Virus record (IMG/VR): IMGVR_UViG_3300031997_000010
Location: 1-57,711 of that record
Length of the DNA stretch: 57,711 nt
Reading direction: 5' to 3' (one strand)
Origin: a virus
Positions 24,592 to 34,710 of the stretch are shown here, one piece after another (position 1 is the first letter of the stretch; the number at the start of each line of letters is the position of its first letter). A program made the position numbers and the translations under genes. The notes beneath the pieces were generated by a model. That model worked only from the letters and a program-made list of their open reading frames with translations, made no database searches and had not been told where the DNA came from.

Positions 24592-27500
24592 ATGGCATAT
24601 CGAAAACACGCCTTATTTTCACCTGCGATCAACTCGCAGCAAGCCATGCCGTCTGCCGAGGACGAGAAACAAATCTTTGAGGATAAGTTCGGGCAGATGG
24701 CCTATCAGGCTTTCTCTGGCAAATTCCCGGATCTTGTTCCTGAGATTGTCACGTTCAAGATGCTCGATTCCGACACGGAAATGGGTACGGGCGTAGGCGC
24801 GTTTATTATCGAGCAAGAAGGCAGCTATATTTATATACCTGTCGTTCTTTCTGAGAATGAGCTCAAGCCTTTCGATTTGATGTATGTGAAGGATCAAGAT
24901 ATTTTCCTTCCGCTCAACAACGATTGGTTAGAGGAAGTAAATAAGAGCACCATCTCGTCCATGGGCGACGGGGCTAAGTTGCCTGATACCGTTGCAACAG
25001 ACGTCGATATCCGTAACTTGATGGTACCGCCAACGACCGGTCGGTACAGCTATGCCAGCGATGTGTCTGCGCGTAGTTGGCTCGAAGCTTCTTCGACTGA
25101 ACCCCTAGGTCGCAAACTTACGAAAATCGCTATCGGGCCTTTTCCAGGTACCGGAGCCGGTGCTACAGGGCAGCCTTCGGAGTTTAATCCTGAGATCTGG
25201 GCAACGTTCGTCGAGCAATTTCAGCGCACCCAGCAAATGTCTCCAGGCCAGGCGCTGGATAATAATGCTCTTGATGTAGATACACTAGCCAAGATGTACA
25301 AATCCCACACCAAGACGTGGGAAATGATGCAGGACCCCAACGCAGCAACTGCTGCGGCTCAACAGGGTATGGCCCCTGCTGGCGCGCAACAGCAACAAAT
25401 GCCGCAACAAGGTATGGCGCCACAGCAAGGCGCGGCACCTGCTGCTCCTCAACCCGGCATGACTACTACCGCATCGATTAGCATGCCGCATATCAACCCC
25501 GAGACAGTGCGCACGCTCGGACAAATGGTCGATGAGGGTGTGTCGAACGCTGTGCGTGGCGGACTGACGGGTGCAGGCACCGGTCTCATGACCTCTGATT
25601 GGGAAGACTGGCGCGATGCTCCAGGCGTCGCGGCTCGCGGCGGGTTGGGCGGAGCATTGGCCGGTCCTATCGGTGCAATAATTGGCCGCCAAGGAGCTAT
25701 TCAATCTGGCGGTGGCATATCTCCCGGACTCGGCCAAGCGGCTGGTCGCTATACCGGCGCAGCCCTCGGCGGCATTATGAATACTCGGGAAAAGGAAGTC
25801 GACCCTTACACCGGCCAACAACAGCCTGGTTTTGTAGGCACCGCACTGTCCGCCCTTGCCAACCCTATGTCTGCGATGTCGCGATATGCGTCGTACGAGG
25901 ACGGCATTACTGCGATGCTCAAGCACGCGCAGAAGTCGAATACGTATGCGCCTAAACTCGTTGAGTTTCTAGAGAAGGCGCCTAATCAGGTCAAAGAAGG
26001 ATTTGCGAAAGTATTGGACGCAAACCCCCGCCTACTCAAAAAGGCTGCAGAACTCTACGGCGAGCAGCAGCTCATCAAAGCGCTGACGCACAAGACTGCC
26101 GGTGTTTCGCATACGGGCGGTGCGTTGTATATCGCGGATAAAGCGACGCGCGCGAAAGAATACACCGAGCTCTTCGGTGAAGCTGCGCCTGAAGCATTCA
26201 ACGGCGTGCTGATGCGGGGTTACTACTTTAAGGACACTCGTCCTTCGCTCAACTTGGCTGTGCAAGTACAGAAGTACCAGCATTTCCAAGACACGCTGTC
26301 TTCGGGACCTTACAGGCTCTACACAACCAAGGGCGCACCTACAGGCGCGTTGGTCATTACTGAGCCGTTTGATCTTCTAAGCGAAGATCGATTTACCTTT
26401 CCCAAGGAAGACAGTCGCGTTAAGCGCCTACAAAACAAGGTCCCCAAGACCACGTACAACAAAGAGCCTGAGAGCTTGTACGGTTTTGACTGTAACGGAC
26501 GCGATATCGAACGCTCGCATAAATACAGTCGTCTTGCCATTCTCGAAGATGGCAATTACGTGATGACAAACCAGCTCATGGGCGAGCAGGTATCAGAGAA
26601 CTTCCTTAAAGGCTCGGGTGTGTACAAAGCTGTACTCACAGAGGGAACTGCCAAGCCTTCTAAGGGTACTGGCGCGTTTATTTCTAAGCGCGGCGCGCAG
26701 TATCACGGCACCAAGCCTGTAGAAATTACTGAGCTCTCCGTAGGTACCGACGGTGTGGTGCGCGGCAAGATCAGTAATGAAGGTGGTTGGGGAGCCAAGG
26801 CCTTCGTAATGGACCCGCGTTCTCCGGGTAATCGCCCGATGAAACTGCGAGACCAAAATCTCGTGGTTATTCCGGCCAGCTGGAAGTGGGTGAGTCTCAA
26901 GGACGATAAGCCTGCTGAAGACTTCCTGCGAACAGCTGACGCGTTGAGCCACATCGTACTCGACGCGTTGGGCTCGATGGGCGTCCACGAGGCTGTTGTT
27001 CGCGATGCGGGCGAGAGCATGTATTCCGTAGACGGCGACCGTACGGATACGAAAAAGGAAGCTATCTTTAAGATTGCTTCACGCTACAAAGTACACGCGT
27101 CTGCTGCCGAAGCAATGTTGAAAATTGCGTCGCATACGGGCGTGTGTCGTTCGTATATCGTGACGCCCTCTGCGTATCAAAGTCTCAAATACCGCATTAA
27201 AATTGCGCAAGGCGAAGCAGCGCCGCAAACCCCGATGGGTGGTCCGCCAGCTATGCAGCAACCTGCGCCCGCTGCGCCTGCCCCGCAAGCTGCGCCACCT
27301 GCCATGCCCCCTGCTATGCAGCAAGCTCCGGCGCCTGCACCCTCGCCGCCCTCGGCAGTTGACCAGGCTTTTTCGGAATCAATGCAGAGCCTGCAAGAAC
27401 AGATGACTGCTTTGCAGGCCCAACTCGACGTACTGACTACGGTTCAGCAACGCGCTCAAGAAATTGAGACGGGCCAGCCAGCCGAACCTGCCGCGCCCGC

Positions 27501-28062
27501 TGATCCTGCGCAAGGCGGTATGCCTGCACCTGCGCCTGCAGACCCTGCGCAAGCACCTGCGCCTGCTATGCCGCAAGACCCTTCGCAAATGGGCGGGGAT
27601 CCTGGCATGCAAGGTATGCCTGAAGGTATGGACCCTGCGATGGGTATGGACCCAAACGCAGATCCCAATGCGCAACAAGAGCCGCAATATCCAATCATGC
27701 GCACGGAGCAACCGTCGTCTGAGGAGATTGCTTCGCAGATTAACCCTGCCTTTTTGGAAGGCGCGGCGGGTATGCACGAAACAGGCGCATTCGACGCAGG
27801 TACTATCGCATCGCTCGCACGCAACGGTACGTTGAAGGGCTTGACGTCGCAGTACGCGTCGAACCTCGAATCCAGCATCGATGACTTGGGGCGTACGCTA
27901 CTCACGCTCTATATGCAGGAATCCCAGATCAAAGAACAACTGGGTGAGACTACATATATCGAGTTAGAGACGCAAATGCGTGATACATTCCAAGGGCTAG
28001 GTAAACTTGTGCTGTCAATGACGCACAATTCAACGATGCTAGACCCGAATGCGATCGCCTAA
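24592..28062 (+). CDS. Large virion-associated protein with Pro/Ala/Gln linkers
   Basis: A 1156-residue product. It has an N-terminal folded part (about 1-220), a Gln/Ala/Pro linker, glycine-zipper stretches (GGLTGAGTGL, GGLGGALAGPIGAIIG, about 320-360) that could insert in membranes, and a long mixed domain (about 430-880). A second low-complexity Pro/Ala/Met/Gln region follows (about 880-1040), with a helical coiled-coil piece (SMQSLQEQMTALQAQLDVL) inside it. A helical end closes the chain. The gene lies between the RNA polymerase and prohead protease genes. This would fit an internal or ejected virion protein; no family is recognised. It contains KTA tripeptides like its neighbours. Confidence 0.7.
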   Translation: MAYRKHALFSPAINSQQAMPSAEDEKQIFEDKFGQMAYQAFSGKFPDLVPEIVTFKMLDSDTEMGTGVGAFIIEQEGSYIYIPVVLSENELKPFDLMYVKDQDIFLPLNNDWLEEVNKSTISSMGDGAKLPDTVATDVDIRNLMVPPTTGRYSYASDVSARSWLEASSTEPLGRKLTKIAIGPFPGTGAGATGQPSEFNPEIWATFVEQFQRTQQMSPGQALDNNALDVDTLAKMYKSHTKTWEMMQDPNAATAAAQQGMAPAGAQQQQMPQQGMAPQQGAAPAAPQPGMTTTASISMPHINPETVRTLGQMVDEGVSNAVRGGLTGAGTGLMTSDWEDWRDAPGVAARGGLGGALAGPIGAIIGRQGAIQSGGGISPGLGQAAGRYTGAALGGIMNTREKEVDPYTGQQQPGFVGTALSALANPMSAMSRYASYEDGITAMLKHAQKSNTYAPKLVEFLEKAPNQVKEGFAKVLDANPRLLKKAAELYGEQQLIKALTHKTAGVSHTGGALYIADKATRAKEYTELFGEAAPEAFNGVLMRGYYFKDTRPSLNLAVQVQKYQHFQDTLSSGPYRLYTTKGAPTGALVITEPFDLLSEDRFTFPKEDSRVKRLQNKVPKTTYNKEPESLYGFDCNGRDIERSHKYSRLAILEDGNYVMTNQLMGEQVSENFLKGSGVYKAVLTEGTAKPSKGTGAFISKRGAQYHGTKPVEITELSVGTDGVVRGKISNEGGWGAKAFVMDPRSPGNRPMKLRDQNLVVIPASWKWVSLKDDKPAEDFLRTADALSHIVLDALGSMGVHEAVVRDAGESMYSVDGDRTDTKKEAIFKIASRYKVHASAAEAMLKIASHTGVCRSYIVTPSAYQSLKYRIKIAQGEAAPQTPMGGPPAMQQPAPAAPAPQAAPPAMPPAMQQAPAPAPSPPSAVDQAFSESMQSLQEQMTALQAQLDVLTTVQQRAQEIETGQPAEPAAPADPAQGGMPAPAPADPAQAPAPAMPQDPSQMGGDPGMQGMPEGMDPAMGMDPNADPNAQQEPQYPIMRTEQPSSEEIASQINPAFLEGAAGMHETGAFDAGTIASLARNGTLKGLTSQYASNLESSIDDLGRTLLTLYMQESQIKEQLGETTYIELETQMRDTFQGLGKLVLSMTHNSTMLDPNAIA

Positions 28063-28768
28063 TCCGCGTCACCGATACGAAGCCTTTGCGCAGAAGCGCT
28101 GCGTACCAGACACCGACAGTGAGCGGTCTCTGTACGTAGCGTTTCATGGCGCGGAAGCTTTAAATAAAATCTGTCCATTGCGGCCGTGGCACGCCAGCCA
28201 GACTGTAGATGCGCTAGTTAATTATCCCATTCTGGTATTCAGAACGGATTCTATCCGCAGTATTTTAGAGTCTTTTTTAATAGCCTCTAAGAATGACTTC
28301 TCAGTAGCGGAAGCTCTATCGATGCCGCCCGAAGAAGTGAGCTTCTACAGGCACATCTTCTTCGACACGCAGGTATTTCGTACTGAGCTTGAGCTCATCG
28401 TGTTCATGCAGGAAATTCCTGAAGATCACCCGTACAAAGCGTACTACCGAATTGCGTACCACCAAGGTCTCGGCGCCTTGCAGTGGCAATTCTGTCGTAA
28501 TAAGGGTGAAGTTCCTGCGCAGGACGTCATCAAGACGATCATGACCGATGCGTACTTCCGCTCGATGGAGCATCGCGGTCAACTGATTACAGGCAAGCTG
28601 GCCCGCGAAGCCGCGAAGTACGCTAAAATCTCAGTGGAGTGCGCCCGAGCTATCCTCGGTAACGACAACCTACGTGATGAGGACGCCGAGAGTCTTCACA
28701 TCAAGTTTGAAGAAACGCGCGGTAACCGTACTGTCGAGGACCTCGGCGCGGATAAGGTGGTGCACTGA
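28049..28768 (+). CDS. Hypothetical head-region protein
   Basis: A 239-residue mostly helical product with no recognised motif. It overlaps the large preceding gene by 14 nt and the next gene by 1 nt, placing it firmly in the head operon. The middle (PPEEVSFYRHIFFDTQVFR) and the C-terminal part (GKLAREAAKYAKISVECA) look like ordered helices. A structural or assembly role is inferred from position only. Confidence 0.65.
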   Translation: MRSPNPRHRYEAFAQKRCVPDTDSERSLYVAFHGAEALNKICPLRPWHASQTVDALVNYPILVFRTDSIRSILESFLIASKNDFSVAEALSMPPEEVSFYRHIFFDTQVFRTELELIVFMQEIPEDHPYKAYYRIAYHQGLGALQWQFCRNKGEVPAQDVIKTIMTDAYFRSMEHRGQLITGKLAREAAKYAKISVECARAILGNDNLRDEDAESLHIKFEETRGNRTVEDLGADKVVH

Positions 28769-29541
28769 TGGCACATATTACTGAAAACGATTACAAGAAA
28801 ATGGCTGAAGCCATTTCTGACGATCTAGTCCAACAGAAAATACCGCTGAACAACAGCATTCGCAAGCTGGCGTCGTCTATGGATATGTCGCAAGAGCAAG
28901 TCCGTAGGCTCTGCGAGAGCTCCAACAATACGACGTTCAATAAGCTATTCCAGTCGAAAGACAAGACCGCTTCAGATCGTATTGTTGAATTCGATGTCGC
29001 TGATGCAGATCAGGTATTTGCCGACAATATCAAAGAAGCTGCCGTGGCAACGCCTGCTGACGACGTGGCTTATTTCTCAGAGTATCGTTCGCTTCGCGAA
29101 GAAGACGAAACCCCTGAGATGACCAAAGTAGCGTTTGAAGAACGTCCGACAGCTACGCCTAATCGCGAAGTAGATCGACGTACTGTGCGTAAAACCCTCG
29201 ACCATCTCCGTCACGAAAAGATGGCGAGTGAAATGGTTTACGGCGATACGCTTCAGACGCTCAAGCGTCGCTTTGCACGTATTTACCAAGACGTACCTTT
29301 TTCTACGTTCGAGAAGAACGCTGCTGCGCTGCATGGTGAACGTGTAGCGCCGCTGTTGACCGAATTGCGTCGCAGCATGCGCATGCCTGCTATGACGTAC
29401 AATTTCGAAACTCTGCAAAAGACTGCGGGTTTTGTTGACGACAGCGCTTTCGAATATTCACTGCTGGCTGACGCTGTTGCGCAGTCTGAAAAAGTTGCAA
29501 CAATTGCTGCAGGTATCGCCAAGCTGGAGGCGCTGTCATGA
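28768..29541 (+). CDS. Hypothetical head-region protein
   Basis: A 257-residue, largely helical product. The N-terminal 50 residues (SIRKLASSMDMSQEQVRRLC) could be a helix-turn-helix. KTAS and QKTAG occur inside, as in adjacent proteins. Overlaps at both ends suggest translational coupling with the flanking head genes. No family is recognised. Confidence 0.6.
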   Translation: MAHITENDYKKMAEAISDDLVQQKIPLNNSIRKLASSMDMSQEQVRRLCESSNNTTFNKLFQSKDKTASDRIVEFDVADADQVFADNIKEAAVATPADDVAYFSEYRSLREEDETPEMTKVAFEERPTATPNREVDRRTVRKTLDHLRHEKMASEMVYGDTLQTLKRRFARIYQDVPFSTFEKNAAALHGERVAPLLTELRRSMRMPAMTYNFETLQKTAGFVDDSAFEYSLLADAVAQSEKVATIAAGIAKLEALS

Positions 29542-30122
29542 GCCGATTTGACGAGACTGTCGCAAAGATTGCAGCGTCGCCTGCTAAGCGTGCAGCATTC
29601 AAGCTAATTCCTCGCGCGTTGTTTAAACAAGCAGGTATGCTTGGCGCTGCAGCTGATGCAGCTGAGCACGCGCCCAAAAGTCAATGGGGAAGTGTGTTGC
29701 CCGACATTGTTAAAAATGTAGGGAGTGGTGCTGCTCTCGGTGCGGGTGCGTGGGGTGTCGGTAAAGCGCTAGATAGCGTTGACCAAACGTCCGATCGCCT
29801 CGAAGCTGAACGCAAGCAGATGGGTCAATTGTCTGGTGAGCAGAAATTCCGTACGAATGCTCTTAAGGGCTTGTCCCCTATGCATGACCAAGTATTTTCA
29901 TCTTTGGGTGAAGATCCGATACTTGCTAAAGCCGATCCTGCAATCATGCAGGCTTCATATAATACAATGAAGCGATTTGCGCCACACCTAGCCTCAGACC
30001 CGAGCGTCGCGCGTAGCTTCTTGCGTCTATCAGCGCTACACGGCGCGACTCCTGACTACGGCACAATAAAGACGCTTACGGATGCAGAGCAGTCAGCTGC
30101 ACGCGCTGGCGGAATGGGTTGA
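29538..30122 (+). CDS. Hypothetical protein with glycine-zipper segment
   Basis: A 194-residue product. Residues about 60-80 (GSGAALGAGAWGVGKAL) form a glycine-rich hydrophobic stretch like those in several other virion-region proteins here. The rest is helical and ends in Gly. It overlaps both neighbours by 4 nt or less. A membrane-active internal virion protein is a possibility, not shown. Confidence 0.55.
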   Translation: MSRFDETVAKIAASPAKRAAFKLIPRALFKQAGMLGAAADAAEHAPKSQWGSVLPDIVKNVGSGAALGAGAWGVGKALDSVDQTSDRLEAERKQMGQLSGEQKFRTNALKGLSPMHDQVFSSLGEDPILAKADPAIMQASYNTMKRFAPHLASDPSVARSFLRLSALHGATPDYGTIKTLTDAEQSAARAGGMG

Positions 30123-30124
30123 CC

Positions 30125-30607
30125 ATGAATTACGACACATTAATGCAAAAGCTCGCCACTGCGGATTTGCCGATTAATCGGCGTCTTGTCCACGTCATGG
30201 ACAAGGTTAAAATCGCAGGTCTACACCGGGCAACTGCAGCCATGTACGGCATGCCTGCTCTAAACGTAAAGACAGCGAGTCAAACGCTAGGACAGCAAAT
30301 GCTGTCTACCCACTACAAGTTTAAGAAAATTGCAGAGGGTTTAGGTGCAATGGCTCCACGTAAGCAGGCGAGCATTTTGCCAATGCCTAGTACTGCAAAG
30401 CCTAACCCTGCGCGTACTCAGGCTCTGTTAGGCCTGCTCAAGCAAATGCAGATGCCCGACCAGAACATGGCAGGGCGACAATTAGGCGGTGCCATGAATC
30501 GTGGGCGCCCCGGCATGTTTAGCGGTGTCGATCAAGCGGCTAATACGTTTAGCCCTAAGACTATTCCTGAGTTGCCGGCCATGGGCCGTCTACCTACGGG
30601 TCCGTGA
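30125..30607 (+). CDS. Hypothetical head-region protein
   Basis: A 160-residue product if it starts at ATG 30125 (an in-frame TTG lies at 30119). It is basic and helical at the N-terminus, contains VKTASQTLG, and has a Pro/Met/Gly-rich C-terminal half (KQMQMPDQNMAGRQLGGAMN). It sits directly before the putative head protease gene. No family is recognised. Confidence 0.55.
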   Translation: MNYDTLMQKLATADLPINRRLVHVMDKVKIAGLHRATAAMYGMPALNVKTASQTLGQQMLSTHYKFKKIAEGLGAMAPRKQASILPMPSTAKPNPARTQALLGLLKQMQMPDQNMAGRQLGGAMNRGRPGMFSGVDQAANTFSPKTIPELPAMGRLPTGP

Positions 30608-32469
30608 TGTCTTCCAAGATAATCCTCCTAGACGACCACTTCTCCACCGGAGAACCAACAGTACAGTTGGTGTCTTCATGGGGTCGTAATGGACGATTAT
30701 TAAAGGAAGCCACGTCACTGCATAAAATTGCTAGCACGCACAGCCCCGCGCTCGACTACATAAAAAATGTAGCTCCCGAGCCGGGTAAAACTATTGTGCT
30801 TGTGATTGGTCTTGGCGACAACGAGACCTACGGCGCTAATCGTAATGGTGACGGTTTTCCATCTAAGCCTGTCAAGGGTAAGATTGAACCGGATGAAGTG
30901 CTTACTAAGCACTATCAGTCTTACGATAAAGCGCATGTATTTGAACATCACGTGAACGGTGATCCTAGTAAAGCTATTGGTAAAGTTAAGAAAGCTTTCT
31001 GGAACCCTCACATGCACCGCGTAGAAGTGTTGCAGGATTTCGACAATGCGAAAGCGCCGCACCTTATAGAAAAGATTGCCAGCGGTGAATATCCCGCCAC
31101 CAGCATGGGCTGTCGAATCAAATACGACGTTTGCAGTAATTGCGGTAACCGTGCTAAAACTAGGGCGAGTTATTGTGAGCACCTTAAGTACGCGATGTCT
31201 AAAATCGACCCGCATAGCGGTATTCAGAATTCTGCTCTGAATCCTAGCCCAGATTTCTTTGACAGTTCTTGGGTTCTCCGTCCTGCTGACCGCACCGGCT
31301 ACATGATGAAAAAGGTTGCTAAAGAGCACCCTTACGAACTCAAGCTCGGCGGCTATGAGCTCGGCGAATTGGTTACTGATCTGCAGCAGAAAGCTGCGGA
31401 CCTCGGTAAGGCTGCGGATATTGAGAAAATACTGCAGGGTGAGCCTGCTTTGTCCGTGTCTAACCTAGATAGAAATGACGCGTCGCTTGTAGAGAAATAC
31501 ATAAAGACCAAGCAGCGTGATTCCGATAAGCCTACGGACACCGCGTCTGTAAGCATCATGATCAATTACAAACCCTCGGAAGTTGCAGGGACTGCAGACC
31601 CGCTAGACTTCCCGTTGGGTATTAAAGAGATCATGCAGTATTTTATCAGCAAGCTGGCGCCTGAAACAAAAACAGGTGTCCCTGATAAAGTATTGAAGTC
31701 GGCAAATGACCATCTCGGCCTTATATACGAGATGTTTCAGCGCTACCCGCGTTTCTACGACACCGTAGTCAAAGAAGCTGGGTTAGACGCGCCGATATTC
31801 AATGCCGATTTGTACACTAAACTCGGCTTTACCGCTTCTCCAACTTCGGATTATCTGCAACGTCGGATGCCCGGACATGCGACGTTCCACGCTGAGCGTC
31901 CGTTGACCGATACATTATCTTGGACGGACCCAAATACCGGCGGACAGTACAGCACAAACTACGGTACTGTTCAAAAGACGCATGACCAGCTCATCAACCA
32001 GGGGCTCAAGGACAAGGCCGTAACGGGCGGTGCTTTGTTGGGTAGCGGTGCGCTCTTGGGCGGTGCAGCATACGCAGCGCGTAATAGTTCTCGCGTACCC
32101 CGACCGATGCGCCTTGCCACAGGTGCTGTCGGCGCGGGTCTTGGTTTACTCGGAGCTAAAAAGCTTACGGGTCCCACGCCTATCTCCGGCCCTAAAATTG
32201 TAACAGATCAAGGTGAGACTATTTCTGGATGGACCGAGATGGCTCCGGTACAAAAGATGGGCGCTGCCGTAAATACCGCGTTCGCATACGTAGTAAAGCG
32301 TGCTAATGAACGTCCTACAAAACTAGACGCCGCGTATACTTCGCGCTTTATGCAGCAGCTAAAGAGTGCTGAAGTGCAGGATGAACTGAGCCCCTACCTA
32401 GGGCCTACACTAGATTTCGATAAGGTAACTCAGGCTCTCGGAGATTCGATATTAAGGCGCTCCGAATAA
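30607..32469 (+). CDS. Putative prohead maturation protease
   Basis: A 620-residue product. The N-terminal 230 residues match the layout of phage head-maturation proteases: AHVFEHHVNGDPSKAIGKV (His110, His114 or His115), MHRVEVLQDFD, and SGEYPATSMGCR with the candidate nucleophile Ser166. A zinc-like CSNCGN...YCEHL follows (about 176-195). The remainder is long and includes a glycine-zipper segment (ALLGSGALLGGAAYAAR, about 475-495). It lies upstream of scaffold-like genes and the major capsid gene, the usual order. The catalytic residues are read by analogy and not proven. Confidence 0.6.
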   Translation: MSSKIILLDDHFSTGEPTVQLVSSWGRNGRLLKEATSLHKIASTHSPALDYIKNVAPEPGKTIVLVIGLGDNETYGANRNGDGFPSKPVKGKIEPDEVLTKHYQSYDKAHVFEHHVNGDPSKAIGKVKKAFWNPHMHRVEVLQDFDNAKAPHLIEKIASGEYPATSMGCRIKYDVCSNCGNRAKTRASYCEHLKYAMSKIDPHSGIQNSALNPSPDFFDSSWVLRPADRTGYMMKKVAKEHPYELKLGGYELGELVTDLQQKAADLGKAADIEKILQGEPALSVSNLDRNDASLVEKYIKTKQRDSDKPTDTASVSIMINYKPSEVAGTADPLDFPLGIKEIMQYFISKLAPETKTGVPDKVLKSANDHLGLIYEMFQRYPRFYDTVVKEAGLDAPIFNADLYTKLGFTASPTSDYLQRRMPGHATFHAERPLTDTLSWTDPNTGGQYSTNYGTVQKTHDQLINQGLKDKAVTGGALLGSGALLGGAAYAARNSSRVPRPMRLATGAVGAGLGLLGAKKLTGPTPISGPKIVTDQGETISGWTEMAPVQKMGAAVNTAFAYVVKRANERPTKLDAAYTSRFMQQLKSAEVQDELSPYLGPTLDFDKVTQALGDSILRRSE

Positions 32470-32472
32470 AGC

Positions 32473-32501
32473 TTGTATTGGCTCAGATACACAACTAAGA
32501 T
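32473..32501 (+). promoter_or_regulatory. Possible sigma-70-like promoter
   Basis: TTGTAT (32473-32478), 17 nt, TAAGAT (32496-32501) in the 59-bp gap before the gene at 32529. The boxes match the consensus only partly. Confidence 0.3.
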
Positions 32502-32528
32502 TCACACTGAAACCCTGTGAGGGAACCA

Positions 32529-33074
32529 ATGGCTGAAGAGAATGCTTTCGCGCGAATTTTATCCCGTATGTCTGCCGCTGACGCCGGCATCACGGAAAAG
32601 ACAGCCTCCGCGCCTAGTACGCCTGAGCCCGACGCGTCTGCGCGCATGCTCTCTACGGTCCGCGCGGTGACCCGTTCGGTAAAGACTGCGGCAGCTGCGG
32701 CGCCCACGCCGAAAGCGTCGCTGGAGAAGATGGCTGCTGAAGCACAGCAAGCCGAGGAATCTCAGCTCATCAAGCAAGCGCAGCATATGGGCGCGGCTTT
32801 GGCTGATGGATTTATGGAGCGCTTTGCGCAGTACGATGCAGCGCTCGGAGAAATCAAAGTTGCTGCGGTCGGTGCAGATCCTGCCCAACTCCAGAAAGTC
32901 GCGCAAGCTGCGTACGCGCAGGCCGTGCAAGACATGGAGAAAAAAGCCGCTGCCGAATACGAAGCGGGCTACAACGATCAGCTCAAGGCAGTACACAAGA
33001 TTGCCGCCGACGTGCATTACATCGGACAACAGACGGCTAGCGCCATTATCCAACAGGCGCGTACTGCAAAATGA
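32529..33074 (+). CDS. Ala-rich scaffold-like protein
   Basis: A 181-residue product from ATG 32529 with GAGGG upstream. It is very rich in Ala, Glu, Gln and Lys and predicted to be nearly all helix (EKMAAEAQQAEESQLIKQA). KTAS and VKTAAAA occur near the N-terminus. Position just before a second scaffold-like gene and the capsid gene fits an assembly scaffold or internal core protein. No family is recognised. Confidence 0.55.
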   Translation: MAEENAFARILSRMSAADAGITEKTASAPSTPEPDASARMLSTVRAVTRSVKTAAAAAPTPKASLEKMAAEAQQAEESQLIKQAQHMGAALADGFMERFAQYDAALGEIKVAAVGADPAQLQKVAQAAYAQAVQDMEKKAAAEYEAGYNDQLKAVHKIAADVHYIGQQTASAIIQQARTAK

Positions 33075-33823
33075 GCCGCTACGTAGACATCGGCGAATTA
33101 GCAGACCAAGTCATGGCGTCGGTGAAAACCGCGTCCGTGACGAAGACTGCTTCCGCGAAGTCGACGAAGGTTAGAACTTCTGCGGCAGCGCGTGAATTGC
33201 GTAAGTTCGCCGAAGACTTGCAGCAAATGCCAGATCAGGATGACGTCTCTGATGACGATCTTGAAGCATTGATGCAAGACCAAGAAGTCCAGCAATTATT
33301 GGAAGAACTCCAAAATAACCCTGAATTGCTGCAACAGCTTCTTGCTCAGCAAGATGATGGTGGCGATGACGGTGCGGGTATGGATCCGTCCATGCAAGCT
33401 GCGCCGATGGGTGGCGACCCGTCTATGCAAGCTGGTCCGATGGGTGGGGATCCCGGCATGGATCCGTCTATGCAAGCTGCGCCCATGGAAGGCGACCCGT
33501 CAATGGGTGCGATGCCTCCCGGTATTAATCCGCAAGATCCAGATAATGATGGAGATGCGGGCGGCGATACCGATGGCGACGGTGATGGTCCCAAGCCTAA
33601 AAAGCATAAAGACTCTGACGATGATGACGATGACTCCGACTCTGAAAAGGGCGAGTCAAAAGCACCGCCGAGTTTTGCGGGCAAGACTGCTTCCGAAATT
33701 CGAAAAATTGCAGCGTATATTCGCGACAACGATAAGCGCTTTAAGCAAATTCGCATGCTAAAGGCCGCTAATATGCTCCACGCGGCAACTGCCCTTAAGC
33801 ACCTCACTGGAGGGTCAAAGTGA
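33071..33823 (+). CDS. Scaffold-like acidic repeat protein
   Basis: A 250-residue product. The N-terminal 40 residues carry repeated KTA units (VKTASVTKTASAKS). Then come an acidic helical part (DDDLEALMQDQEVQQLLEEL), a tandem Met/Pro/Gly repeat (units like DPSMQAAPMGG, about 104-145), an Asp-rich run that could bind Ca2+, and a basic helical C-terminus (IRKIAAYIRDNDKRFKQIRM). Acidic, repetitive and placed before the capsid gene, it may be the main scaffold; the basic C-terminal helix could be the capsid-binding end, as in other phage scaffolds. Confidence 0.55.
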   Translation: MSRYVDIGELADQVMASVKTASVTKTASAKSTKVRTSAAARELRKFAEDLQQMPDQDDVSDDDLEALMQDQEVQQLLEELQNNPELLQQLLAQQDDGGDDGAGMDPSMQAAPMGGDPSMQAGPMGGDPGMDPSMQAAPMEGDPSMGAMPPGINPQDPDNDGDAGGDTDGDGDGPKPKKHKDSDDDDDDSDSEKGESKAPPSFAGKTASEIRKIAAYIRDNDKRFKQIRMLKAANMLHAATALKHLTGGSK

Positions 33824-34182
33824 AAAAGCTGAGTAGCGCTAAGCTCGCCGAAATGTTGTTTGCGGTTGCAGACTACATTGATGAGGTTGAGCTCAAGAAG
33901 ACTGCGAACGTCCGTGCTGAACGCGATGCGCGCATTGCAAAGCTCGCCGAGCGCTACGAAGCGTCTACCGGTGAGAGCATCCCAGATGACCTGCGAAACA
34001 AATTAGCAGGCTTAGATGCGAATGCCCTTGATCATTTACTCAAGGTTGCCAAAAATAATAACGAGTCTCCTGTTGCCCTTGGGCGGTCGGCAGACTTGGA
34101 TAGTGACCCGGCCCCGCGCACCATCAAGGAAGCGGCCGATCATTCAGAGAAACGTTTCCTTGACTGGATTGTCAACGATTAA
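33820..34182 (+). CDS. Hypothetical head-region protein
   Basis: A 120-residue helical, charged product from GTG 33820, with a strong GGAGGG site and a 4-nt overlap with the preceding gene. It contains KKTANVRAERDARIAKLAER near residue 25-45. It may be another scaffold or core component; no family is recognised. Confidence 0.55.
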   Translation: MKKLSSAKLAEMLFAVADYIDEVELKKTANVRAERDARIAKLAERYEASTGESIPDDLRNKLAGLDANALDHLLKVAKNNNESPVALGRSADLDSDPAPRTIKEAADHSEKRFLDWIVND

Positions 34183-34201
34183 AGGCTGAGGAGAGATTCC
34201 A

Positions 34202-34669
34202 ATGGCAAGTCTCAATGATAAGTTTGACGTTCTTCGCGGTTGGGAACCGGGCGGCGATGCTGGCATCGACCAGTCTCTTCCTCCGGTCAAGGTTATGGGC
34301 GTGCCTGTCACGCTTCTTCCCGGCTACATCGTCAGTATGAATACGAGCGGCGAAGTAAACGTCGCCACGTCCCCCGCCAGCGTTGCGCTGGGCACCGCCA
34401 ACCCCACGCTTGTGTACATCGTGCTCGAAGGTAACGGCGTGGACACCTCGACGGTCTTCGTTGAGAAGGTCGTTTGTCTCCGCGGTAAGCTTACGGTTAA
34501 GTCCGACAAGCTTAATACCGCGCAGTCTTTCCCCATCAACGGGAAAGTCACGTACAGCAACGGCCTGTTGAGCGACCACGGCGCAACGGCAACGACGCAC
34601 CAAATCGGTACGGTCTTGGCCAACAACGTGGCAACTGACGGTACCATTGTTGTTGAAATGGACCTCTAA
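34202..34669 (+). CDS. Putative capsid decoration protein
   Basis: A 155-residue beta-rich product directly before the major capsid gene, with GAGGAGAG upstream of ATG. Small beta-rich proteins in this place are commonly head-decoration or stabilisation proteins. Gly/Thr/Val content is high and no cysteine pairs occur. The assignment rests on size, composition and position. Confidence 0.5.
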   Translation: MASLNDKFDVLRGWEPGGDAGIDQSLPPVKVMGVPVTLLPGYIVSMNTSGEVNVATSPASVALGTANPTLVYIVLEGNGVDTSTVFVEKVVCLRGKLTVKSDKLNTAQSFPINGKVTYSNGLLSDHGATATTHQIGTVLANNVATDGTIVVEMDL

Positions 34670-34710
34670 GCTTTAACCTCGGCCGCTAAGTACGGACACG
34701 GAGCAAATAA

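Noticed and set aside
27240-27690. Open frames on both strands in the Pro/Ala/Met/Gln-rich part of the 1156-residue gene
   Set aside because: Compositional shadows of low-complexity coding sequence; only the plus-strand frame continues into folded domains.
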